Assembly: GCF_001659605.2 (NCBI RefSeq)
Contig: NC_035177.2
Span: 2,418,611-2,482,610 of the forward strand
Source of the DNA: Manihot esculenta
Lineage: Eukaryota; Streptophyta; Magnoliopsida; Malpighiales; Euphorbiaceae
Length of the DNA: 64,000 nucleotides
Direction of reading: 5' to 3'
The notes under the pieces are model-generated. The model worked only from the letters and a program-made list of their open reading frames with translations. It had not been told where the DNA came from and searched no databases. A program made the translations under genes and the position numbers. The stretch's first letter is position 1, and every line of letters starts with the position of its first letter. Below, one piece after another: positions 46,548 through 58,700 of the stretch.

Positions 46548-49500
46548 TCACATTTTCCCTGTTTCTGAAAGGATTCTTTCAATCTCTTCAAGTAGCCTTT
46601 CCTTCTCATCAGCCAACTCTTCATTCTTTTTCTGAAGCTCTTCTATCTGCTTTGTCTGTTCAGAATCCTTCCTGAAATTCATAAATTAATTGCAAACTCT
46701 GCAAAATTTTCAAGTTCTTTTTGTTTTTTAAGAGTTTAGGGTGCAAGTGCACAGTTAATCTTTGGTTTAAGTCATTACCTATTCATGAAAGACAAGTTAA
46801 GCTTTAGCGATCGAACTTCCTTCTCAAGATTTTCGCAGCGCTTCAAGACAGATTGCATATCAGTTGGAATTGCTGGTATTAAATTCCTTTCCTTTGCCTC
46901 TGCCATTCTGCATCACCAAGATATTTAGCTTAAGAGAAAAGCTTTCTCAAAGAAACATTTCCTTTTACAATGTTCAACTCAAATTTGTTTTTAGCCATAT
47001 TGGAATAATAGCACAATGATTAAGAACCCGTATAAGGGTTTAAATCGCAACATCTCCTTCCCACTTCCAATGAATAGAATAACATGAATCCGGTTTAACC
47101 ATATAATTATATACAACTTCATGCTCACCTATAAGGGTAACCGGCGAGAAACAAATTAAAGGCACTCCTAAAAGGGGAAAAGCTTACTACCCACTCAAAA
47201 TTTTACCGAGTCTGATTCTACCATGTAATATTTTCGCACTGGAAGTAAAGCTGCATGCCTCCAGAATCTCCAGGCAGAAGGTTCCTCAGTCTGGATCCAC
47301 GATGCATCCTAGTACGGCTTTCAGGCATCTAGTTTCTGGTGTTCTGATAATTAACTGGCTAATTGTATCTTAGTAGATGGTTCTGCTCCCATTTGACTTG
47401 AATGCTAATCGCCTTATTGGCTTGCATAAGTTCTACTAACCTGATTTGGTATAGTTTAGATTGGATTCCTCTTAATGGCCTACATACAACACTTTCCAGG
47501 GATTGGAGTATCTTTATTCTGTTTTGTTAACTGTCCTTAACCTGATTATGTCTTCTACATAAAATTCTTGAAATCCTAAGTACCAAGATTCTTGTATCCA
47601 AACGATTACAGAAGCAGAGAACATGAAAATTATTCTAAAATAATGAACTTGCAAAACAAAAGGATGCAGTTTAGCTTACTTTCGTGAGCGCTCCACCCTA
47701 CGCTTTTTAGTTGTGTCACTCTTGTCCACTGCATAACTTCGATTGGTCAAAAAGGATCATATGATTTTGTAACAACTAAGAAGTAAGAACTAACAGTAAC
47801 TTCATCTGCACAATTGGTAATTTTTATACAGTACTTGGTTACTGTAATAAACATTCTGTATGGAAAGAATAATAAGTTAACAAGCAAAAGATTAAAAAAA
47901 AAAAAAATTCAAAATAAGAGTTTTCAGACACCCAAAATAAAGATACACCTCTAATAATGAGTCATATTTGGCTTGTGTTTGAACATGCATAGCAATTTGA
48001 ACTCGAGCACAAATCAGTAGGCCACTGTTTTCCATGTTCATATAGAATGACAGGGTTTAAGATTGAACTCATTAACAGCTAATGTGGATAGAAAAATATC
48101 ATGCTGTTAAAGTTCTAAAGATATATAGATTACCTGAACCTCCTGATGTCACAGATCCATATCGAACTAGCCCTCCCCTCTTAAGACAGATTACAAGTAA
48201 ACAGTAAACAAAATAACAGGAAATCAGCAAACTATTCAAGATTTATTAAAAATTCTTGATTCACCATCTGAGAAAGTGGAATACCTTTCTGTCATCCTTC
48301 AAGTTTTCAATTATCCGTTCTCGAAAATCTGCATTTCAAATGTAAGATGCTTGAATCACATAACACTCAAATGCCAAATCAAAACGATAAAGAAGACAAA
48401 ACAACAACTATCTTTCAGATGCCCAAAAGAGTTGTCATCAATCCTATTCTATGAACTTCATGTATATGCGGATAATCATTTCTGGTCAAGGCTTGGAGGT
48501 TATATTTTATCTGCTTATGATTCATATTCAGAACCTGATAGATCCAAAGAAAAAAAAAAAAGAGAATAAAAAAGAATAAAGAAGCAAGATCCATGGCTTC
48601 AGGTTGTTATGATAAATTAAAATAAAATAAAGAAAATTTACTATTTAGTTCCTATATTATGAAAAACTCATTAGTTGATCTCTCAATTTTAAAAAATACA
48701 TTAGAGATTTTAAAAATCTACTAATTAGTCTTTCTGTTAATTTTAATTGTTAAATATTTTACTATTTAATCTCTGTAATTTGAAAAAACTTATTAGTTAA
48801 TTCCTTAATTTTGTAAAAAGTCGATTAATTAGTCTCTCCATATTGAGGATATTTTAAATTTTTTTATAATATTTAACGGTTTAAATTAACGGACTAACTA
48901 ATAATAAACTTTTTAAAACCTTAAGAATATATTAATATATCAAAACTGAGAGACTAACTAGTAAGTTTTCCTTGTAATACAGGAACCAAATAATAATTTT
49001 CCCTAATGGATAGTTAAGTTGATTAGATACATCCATCCCCATATGAAGCATTTACCTTTGGCTTTAGGTCCATTCTCTGGACTTGTATTGTTTCCTACTT
49101 GTTTCCTTGAGCTCTCACAAATGCTTAGAGTTTGGCTGGAATTGCTGGGACCATCACATGCATCAAAACCAGAGGAAAATACTGGTGCAGCAGCAGAAGA
49201 TTCACTTTGAGAAGGTTCTCTAGAAACTGTGCACAACTGAATTGCATTTGTAGGATGTACAAAACCTTCCAGGTCAAGATCTATGGGTCCCTGAACTGTT
49301 TGAAACCCTCCAGCGTCCTTGACTTGGTCAGATGAAATTTCTTGGAAAGTTTGTGGAATTTCATAAATGCTGTTACCATTTACTTGATCAAAAGGAGAGT
49401 TCATAATAACTTGCTGATCATGATAAATTGCATTAGAACTATCTTCAACAGCTTCTTTCTCAATCTTCTGATTGCTGAGCTTCTTGCGTTCCAGCGTACC

Positions 49501-51337
49501 CTTAAGCATGTTCACAACAGAAGAAACTTTATCTGCATCTCCCATTTGTGGGGTGTTGAAAGTAGATGAAGATGAATTGGATGGAGACATGAATGAACCC
49601 AATTGATTGCCAATGTCATGCATAGGAAGCTCAATAAAACCATTTGGATCTGCAAACTCTTGTTTCAAATCGTTTACACCATTCCCTAAACTTGTCTGAG
49701 CACTTTGCATAGCGGCATACCTCTTCCTGCAAAAACAAATAGATAATTAACCAAAGTTTGCATTGGATATACTTGTAATGGGCTTGTGTATTACAATGCT
49801 GATACCGCAGTTCAGAGGATCGACTTCTTGTCATCGGTTGAGAACTATGAAACCAGGCCTGCCATTAAAGAGAGGATAAGATATTCAGATATCAGATATA
49901 ACGAAGATTCTGCAGACAAACTAAAACTAACCTTGGCCAGATATAAATTACTAGCCTGCATACTTCTTTCGACAGCATTCCTATGACAATTGCAACCAAA
50001 AAAGTAAAAAAGATAAATCAGAATAAGTTTCAACTGAGAATTAGTCATATGTAATAGAAGACAGCAGAAAGATGAAGTAGCCACCTGATGTTGAGGTCAC
50101 TAGAGGTTCCATCAGGGATTGTGTTATTTTGAGTAAATAATACATCATTGCTTCTTTTCTTTTGCAGTGAACTTCCAGGCTGCTGGCTTGTCAAAGTGGC
50201 TAGTTCAGTAGATATCCTGCAATTGTAATACAGTTATTTAATTTTCTGCAATATTATCAGGAGAATTCTGATGAATAATGAAGATATTTTAACTAATCTA
50301 ATTGATTATTCACCCTTGACTCCCACAACATGCTAGTCTCAGTGTTAGCATATGATTTAACACAGAAAATGATTCCAAATAAGATCGATCATCCTATATC
50401 TAATACCAAACAAATCTCAAGTAGCACAATATCAATGAGTTGTTCTATGTCAGGATTTATCAGTTCAATCTACTCACCTCCTGGATGCTTGCCGGGTTCG
50501 ATGTGCTATGCTTGAGGAATTATAGCCATGATTCTGAAATATGAACCCATCAGTTGGGGAAAAAAAAATTTCCAAAGAAAAGAAAGAAAGGAGTATATGA
50601 GAATAAGGGCAATTTTATTTCTATACTGCAAATGCTGCAAAAATAACAATTTATATTGGACTATAGCTTGTATTTCATTCATCAAGGGAAAATCATAGTT
50701 TTCTGAATAACACTTGTTTTCCTTTTTTTCCTTTTTTTTGAAAAAGTATGATTTCTAAATATTTGTGACTCATATCCTTCCAATAACAAAAACCATTTGT
50801 TGAACTGTGATTAGCACAACTAGTACACCTTCAGGTGAAGAAAAAAAAAATACAAAACTAAAGAATTTTTTGAGTTTAGTGCATACAAAACACATCAAAT
50901 AATACAAGAATTAGACAAATAACAAACTCATTTTCCTAAACAAACCACAATGTTCTTGGTTCCATCATAGTGTTAATCCAAAGAATCCAATTCTTTTTTC
51001 CCCCTCTCCTCCAAAACCCATAGAATAAAACATTGAAAAAAAGGTGTATGGATGACTAGGTTGTTGAAGAACAACACTGGATTAGGTCTGAAATTAAATT
51101 TTAAAAAGAAGAAGAAGAAGAAGAAGATTATCGGTTTTGGCTTGCCTCTCCATTAGTAAGCCAGCTTTTGAAGAGCTCTTCACTATCCGTGCGAAAGTTG
51201 TGAGGATGAGAAGAAGAAATATTCTTAAAACCCAACATCTCCATGGTTGGCACTGAGCTATCCATCAAAGATTTCAGAAACAACTCTTCACTTGTGTTTC
51301 TATACATTTCTGATGCAAACCCTTTTCCCTCTCCCAT
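46548..51337 (-). CDS. CYCLOPS: CYCLOPS / IPD3 transcription factor (common symbiosis pathway)
   Basis: CYCLOPS is a nuclear protein phosphorylated by the calcium- and calmodulin-dependent kinase CCaMK. It switches on genes for arbuscular mycorrhiza and, in legumes, nodulation. Eleven exons join in phase: 51337-51146, 50533-50478, 50216-50085, 49980-49932, 49858-49806, 49726-49056, 48328-48285, 48179-48134, 47728-47680, 46907-46779 and 46671-46548, giving 514 residues (family about 510-520). Landmarks are MYRNTSEELFLKS, VPTMEMLGFKN, DSEELFKSWLTNGE (Ser52 matches the N-terminal CCaMK site region) and MTRSRSSELRKRYAAM (second phosphosite region, Ser155-158). Further on are SFMSPSNSSSSTFNTPQ, REPSQSESSAAAPV, the nuclear signal KKRRVERSRK at about 421-431, and a C-terminal coiled coil (about 447-510) ending SETGKM. 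Intron 1 starts with GC. Start chosen by alignment to the family start. No stops or shifts were seen. Confidence 0.96.
48632..49001. mobile_element. MITE-like element in CYCLOPS intron 6
   Basis: About 370 bp whose ends are inverted repeats of about 70 bp. The left end reads GAAAATTTACTATTTAGTTC, then CTCATTAGTTGATCTCTCAA. The complement of the right end reads GAAAATTATTATTTGGTTCC, then CTTACTAGTTAGTCTCTCAG. The middle is AT-rich and also partly self-complementary. No target duplication was fixed. Confidence 0.7.
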
Positions 51338-51545
51338 CCCTTCTCCTTCAAAATCGTCACTCCTCTTCTGTTGAAGCTTTACAAATGAATCATCATCATC
51401 ATCATGATCATCTTTGAATCGCCTTTTTGTCAGAATCACTTGTGTATACAAATGAATCAAAGATTTAATTATCAACAACTATAACCACTTGGTGCTACAA
51501 TCTTTGACGTGTTACAGAGATTCTTTTTCTTCAAAGAAATTTCCC
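51338..51545 (-). promoter_or_regulatory. CYCLOPS 5' leader and promoter-proximal region
   Basis: Conserved with the upstream side of the truncated copy at about 32702-32985 (CACTTGGTGCTACAATCTTTG), which marks where the duplicated block ends. It includes a GAT/ATC triplet run near 51388-51410. Confidence 0.5.
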
Positions 51546-54500
51546 ATTGATGAAATTTATGAATAAAGACAATCTCTCTAGCCCCAGTCAGCTAATGGTT
51601 CAATATATATACAGCTCTCATTAGTTTGACCTCGGAGACTAGACCTGGAAAAATTATAACATGAAATCAAACTGCCATCCATGGAGAAAAAATAAAATAA
51701 AATTTGTGTGATAATTGCAGTAACTGGCTTTTGAAAATTATTTATGTTTAGTTAGTATTTTTTTTTATTTTGAATAATTTTTTAGAAAATAATATATTTA
51801 AATTAATTTTTATATTTATATTAAATTTTTAAATTTTTAAAAATAAAATCAAACTTTTGAATTTACGATGATAAGAATAAATTAATATTAAGTTATAATA
51901 TAATTTTTAAAATTTTATTTAACTAATAAAATAGTAATTAATATAAATATTTTTATTTCAATAATATATATTTTTTTATTAATTTTATTATTTACCTATT
52001 ACCACTTTTATATTTAAGATATGAAACAAAATAAAATTTTATAATTAAATCATATGGTATTTTATTTTATTTAATATTATTAATAAGAAATAAAGTTTTT
52101 GATATTTTATAAAATATAAATTCATTTGTTATAAATATTTATTATATAGGGTAAATATAAAATATAAGGTAAATTATATTTTAATTTTTAAATTTTAACA
52201 TTGCAACCAAATATTTAAATTTTTTTATAATCAATTGGTCTAAATTAGAGATTTTTCATCTATTTTTATACTAAAATTGTAGAAATTCTTTATTACCTTT
52301 CTTTAAATGGATAAACTATATTTGAATACTTTGAGTTTTAGCATAATTAATAAATTAATTCCGATATTTTCAAATGCGTACACCTAAATTTCTTTATAAT
52401 CAATTCGTTCTCATCTATTATAATTTAAATATTTTGATCTTAATTTTTTATTTAAAATAATACTTAAATCTCTATTAACTTTTATCTATAATATCTTTAA
52501 CTTTGTTAAAATTCTTTAATTTTTATTTATTAAAATACTTCAATATTTACAATTTCAAAATTTTCAAAAAATACTTATAATATCAACTATTTTTAAGTGG
52601 TACAAAATAATTTTTAAATAGATTATAAATTTTTATAGAGTATTTTAAAAAAATATTATATTTTCGGAAGAAATTTGATCATCCACTGTAATTTTAAAAG
52701 GATTTAAAGATTTAATTTTAAAAATATAAGGACCGATTTATACAATATAAAATTATTCACGAATTTAAATATTTATAATAATATTTTAGATATTTAAAAT
52801 AATTATTCTTTTTTTAATTCATTGAGTAACGAAATTATAAATAAAAACTTTTAATTTAGACGGATAGAATACATAGTGATTTAAGTGTTTGATTTTAAAA
52901 ATATAAAAATTAAATAAATTTGAGAGATCTCAAATTTTATTATCCAATTTTCAATCTCTATTTCAAAAATAAAAATTCTAGAATTCTAGTAAATTAGTGT
53001 GAAATTCTATTTTCCAGCTATGTCACTAAGTAAAAATTTTAAAAAATAAATATAAAACAAATGTTCTAGAAATTTTTAAATATTAAAAAAAAAACTCTTA
53101 ATAATATTAATCTATGGTATCAATGGGAAGTTGGGCTTAAGATTCCAATGTATTATCTACTTGTCTTCTTCTTTTATTATGACTTTAACGGTTGAGATTT
53201 TTTTCTAAAAAATTAATATTATAATTAAATAATTAATTACTTCCTAATTACTTAATTAAAAAAAGGGAAAAATGAGTGTCGTTGAGATGGCGCTTTCATG
53301 TTTAGGGGAACGTCTTGCGTATGAATGTGGTGTACCTAAACAACCATCTGTCTTACTCATATACACCAGCGTCGTACGGTAGCCTATGATTTATATTCTT
53401 ATAATTTTATATATTTTTATTATTAATAATAACAGTATTATAATATGTTAAATTAATCTTATTATAATTTAAATTTCTATTTTAATTTTTTTTGAATTTT
53501 TTTTCATTACCCCCTTAAATTAAATTTTTTAAATTTTTATAAAATTTTTAATTTTAAAAGGAGAATAAAAAATAAAAAATAAAAACATAAAAATAACCAA
53601 GTTAAAATGGTTATGAATGTAGAGTATACTTTTTTTTTTTTTAAATTATTCACATTCATGTTTATATATTAAGTGAATCTCCATGATAGAGTCAAAGTTG
53701 TCCATTTACTTGAGACTGCTTCTAAGCAGAAACATAATAAAAACCTAAATACAATTTTTAAAAATAATTTTAGTAATTTTGACTCAAAATCTCAATTCCC
53801 AACCAAGACTAAACTTATTTGAAACTTATTGTCTCTAGTGGAATGCTCCATTATGTGAAAAGGAGAGAAACTAGAGAGGGCATTTGGCACTTCACCCTTT
53901 TATTTACTCCATCAACAAAAAAAATAAAATAGTATTTGTTTTAAATTAAAAAAAATTACTGACTTAAATTAATTTAAAAATTCAATTTAATTTTTTATTT
54001 ATTTTAACTCAATTCAATTCATTTTTTAGTTCAATTATTTTGATTTGATTTGATTTTGATAAAAAAAAATTAAAAAAATTAAGTAAAACCGATTAGTAAT
54101 AATAATATAGTATTTCTTATAATATAAAGAGATTATATAATAATTAAAGTTAAAATATTAAAATGAGGTATAAAAAATAAAAAAAATTATTAAAAATTTA
54201 ATGATAAAATTGAATTAAATTAAATTAAATTAGATCGATTTGATTAAATTTAATTTATCTTTAAGATCAGTTTGATTTGATTTTAATTTTAATCTCTATT
54301 GATTCGCGAACGAGGCCCTTGACTGAAAACTCTCTAATTATCCAAATTTATACATCTAATCTGCTGAATTTTATTATGTTTTATATATTATTTATATAAT
54401 TAAAATTTAACCCTAATTAATATATTATTAACTAATACCACCAAATTGAATTTGAATCCATACTTCCTTTCGTTCTATAATTTGTTTATTTTATTTTTTA

Positions 54501-55756
54501 ATTATATTACTCTTAAAAATATTAAATTTTATTATATATTAAAAAAAATTTTGAGAGATTTATTAAAAATAATATAAAATTAAATGAAATTATAATAGTT
54601 GATTTATATATTATTATAATATAAGAAAAGAATATGAATAATAATTTTAGGATAATAAAGAAAGATAAATAAAAATTATTATTTATATAAATTTTACTAT
54701 GATATATTTTATTTTATTTTATTAAGTAAAGAGAATTTGTAGTGTACGAATATTTAATTTATGAAAATAAATAAATTAGTAAAAAATAGGGTTTGACCAG
54801 CGATTTGTCGGCAGCCGAAATCATGACTTTAGTGGTTAGAAGGTTGAATTACAACAAAAAGAAGCGATTGAGAAGCATAATTCGATGGAATATTTACTTA
54901 AATTAATTATTATTCATAGAGAGAAAGCCGGCAATATTATTATTATTATTATTATTTTATAAAACAAATTGTAACTTTTTGTTGATGACATAATCAACAG
55001 TGCACATTTCACAGGGATTTGGAGAAGAGGAGCCAATATTATTATTTTTAATTTTTTTTTTTAACAAAGTTTTCAAAAATATATTATAAAGTTTTTGCTC
55101 TCAACACTGAAAAAATTAATTAAAAATTAATTATTTTAGTATTATGAGTTTCTAACTATTTTTAAATACCTCTTCTCTCTTCCCTCTATAAAATTTTTAC
55201 TTTATATTGCTTTTTTTTTTTTCTATTTACTTTTAATAATATATTTATTATTCTATTTAAATAAAAGTTATAAATTTTGGTCAATTATAAATCAAAATCC
55301 CACATTTTCTTCCAAGATCAATTCAATGGTAAGTTTGCAATAATTTCAAAAGTCTACAGTGAATGTTACATCTTAATTATAAAAAAAAAACAAAAAAAGG
55401 CCTCATTTGAGTTTTGCAATCTTGCTATGATGCTGGGCTGTCCAGTAGGTTTCTTGAAAACCATTATCAGCAAAATATCACACAAATGCATTTGGTAGGG
55501 TGTTAATCACAAACCCCAGTTGTCTTTTCCAACGAAACACATTGAGAGCCAGCCTGCAGAAATATCACCAGATACCTTTCAACATCTAAAGAAGAAACAG
55601 ACAAGTAATTGCTTGTAAAATGCAAAATCAGTTTGAAAATCAGTTTTATGTTATTCTAACCTTCCAAAGGATCCTGGTTTGGGAAGAATAAAGGACCCCC
55701 CAAGTTATTGAATTTTTAAAAGGAACAGTGAGGTACCTCGTAGCAAATAGCACAAG
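51546..55756. other. AT-rich intergenic region
   Basis: No gene was seen. 52170-52900 carries a diverged copy of the fold-back repeat family of 23.5-25.4 kb (GCATAATTAATAAATTAATT, TCATCTATTATAATTTAAAT). A TTA microsatellite lies at about 54936-54957. Confidence 0.55.
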
Positions 55757-58700
55757 CTAGTATATCTCATCGTCAGGGATATCTGGCGTCAAGAATTTCA
55801 TTGGATCTTTTCGCATTTCCTCATAATTGAGTGTTGGTTTTACCCTTTCTGGAACAGGAGCCAAAGGAATGATGCTATCTCTGTCAATAACCCCATCAAT
55901 AATTCCGTATTCAACAGCTTCTATTGGAGACATGTAGCGATCTCTATCAATGTCCTTTTGAACTTGTTCAGTTGTGCGACCAGTGAAACCTGAAATAATT
56001 CTGATGACATTATTCTTGTTATGCATAATTTCTCGTGCTTGAATCTCCACATCTATTGCTTGCCCACTAGCACCTCCAAGAGGCTGATGAATCATGATTC
56101 TTGCATTTGGCATTGCAAAGCGTTTTCCTTTTGTGCCACCACCAAGGATTATGGAAGCTGTTGATGCTGAGATACCAAGTGCAACTGTAGAAACATCAGC
56201 TCTAACAAGTTGCACCACGTCATAGATAGCCATTGTAGCACTGACAGCAAATAAGCAGAAGAATTAAACCAAAGTTAGTGCAACACAACAAATTGCAAAT
56301 GCCATAGATTAAAAGTGGACATTAATGCAACATCAAAAAGTTTAGTAGTTTACTTCTGACAAATGCATTGTATGCTCTAGGCTTTTGTTTTTGGAATGGG
56401 TTAGAGGAATATAATATACACATATCTACATATATATCCACATTTGACATGAAATTTTTTTTTTTTGGGAGGATATTGAACTACCCATATTTGTTCTTAA
56501 CATTTGTTCTTAACATTTGATAATGTCTGACCAAGGGAAAAAAACAACAACAGCAGACAGCAAGGAAGTGAGAATAACATATTACTGATACATATTACCT
56601 TGTTTTTACTTGGCATTGGATAAATGTACTTAGTCTACAATAATCTTCAAACATTACCCTTCCATTTCCCTAAAATTGAAAACCAGCAACACCACAACCA
56701 GCCCACAAGTTTCACATTCATTTCTTGTATCAGACATCATTCCCACAGATATTACATCTATTGAGATCCATTACATCAATAAGATCAAGACAGTAAAAGC
56801 TCCTTGCATATATTGTGGTTATAGATGCCCCAAAAGACATATACAAAGTCACTTCCACTAAAGAAAATAACAACATTGGCCCTAAAAACTTGGGATAAGC
56901 ATTATTTTGTTTGAGTTCCATGCATGCACAAGCTGTTCTGTTTTAGATGGGATCGACTAATATGGTGAAGATATTTGGGCAAATTAAGTAAAGGTACATG
57001 CACATCATATAACATCATTTGCTTATATTATTTCATTATAAAATAATGTATTTCAGTTTTCTATTTGATGAGCTTTTTAAAAACTCATCTTGATACTAGT
57101 CATTATTAAGAGGTGGTTTAAAATTGGAAGTATTTGGGGACCATTATCTGGAGACAAGGTTAGGTGTCAATGAAGCAACTGAGATTGAATAAGGTGACCA
57201 AACAATTAATGGTAGATTCTTAATCTTAAAGACCTTAAAGGTAGTATACCAGCATCCAGGCAAATTCAAAGTTGAGGGCCAAAGATAAGAAGGGTCTCCA
57301 CCTTGCCAACAGTCTTTCTTTGGTATTTTACTGAATGGGTCGGTCTCACAAATTGCAGAGCAAAAATCAGAATGGCAGACACCATTGCAAAAGTCTATGC
57401 AGGTAATTCTCATGAGTGCGAGTTGAAAAACTATGCAAAATTTTATGAGAATGTAGATCAAAAACCAGATTTTTGTAGGCTTACTATGTGCTCACAAATG
57501 ATGGAAGAAAATGAGGTGCAAGTTAATAATTGTGAAATTTCTTAACCATATAGTAGGATGAGTATAATATGTTATGTTTAACTGGTACCTCTTTTGGACT
57601 CATATCTCATGATACTAGTTTATGTAATAGAAGGCCATAGAAGAAGTAGGACTCATTTTTCTTTGATGTGTAAGCACATACCACATAATGGGGGTATGAT
57701 GAGTGTATATAAATATAATTGCATATCTTTAATTATATATTGTTCTTTGAATTTACTTATTTGTTTATTCTTTCAAATAAAATTGAAAGTATTGTTGAAA
57801 AGCCGTAATTATAATTTCAACCCAATTCAAAAGAATAGGAATGGCAATTCCATTTAAGCTATTCAAACAAACCCTTAAAGAAATTTCTAAACTTACTAGG
57901 AAAAAGTGTATACATCATATGGAAGAGTGCAACTTCCTAGTTAACAATTTATTTGGGAGTTTCATTCCTCAAAATATGAAGTCCTAGAAAAACGCCAATA
58001 AAAACAAATGAGAACTACATTCAAAAAATTTAAAAAAAAAATTCTCCATTTTGTTTTTGCAAATAAAATTATCCTAGTATTTATTAGCAGATCCTTATCT
58101 AACCATGGAACCCTCCATCTTCAGTCTAATAAGTAACCAAAATGTTATCTCTAAACATGTCACTTAGTAAGACTAAAGAGGAATTTGTCTAAGCTTAAAA
58201 GCTGATCAAACTAGTTTATAAGCTCTAATTAGATAACGTGTTTGTTTTATAACATTTTATGGGCCTATAAGTTCAGCTTATAGGCTTAAAAAAGATAAGA
58301 TGGGGGTTATCAACTTTTCATTTTAGTGTTTATAAGCATAAAACTTATAACCTGATTTAACCAAGCAAATTATTATATTGCTCTTATTTAATTTTAAAAC
58401 TCCACCACGTATATTTTTTAATATCCTTTTTAGTAATTTTAATAATAAATATGCTGATAAACTATTTATTACCAAACATGTCTACTGTTTATTTGCCACT
58501 TATAAGCATTTTAACCAAACACATAAGGCTTATAACAAGTCAATGTTTATAAGCTAAGCCAAAAACCCTCTAACATGGCAGCTACACTGATACTCATAAA
58601 CTGGCGCAATCATTGGTCAATGTTGTTGAGTTATTATTTTGCAAACAACAAAATACTATCTAGCCCCAAAAGGATAATAGAACTCAATAATTAGAGCACT

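Noticed and set aside
57144..57545. Opposed frames of about 80-105 codons in the ClpP intron
   Set aside because: No recognisable motif, codon pattern or splice context. Not supported as genes.
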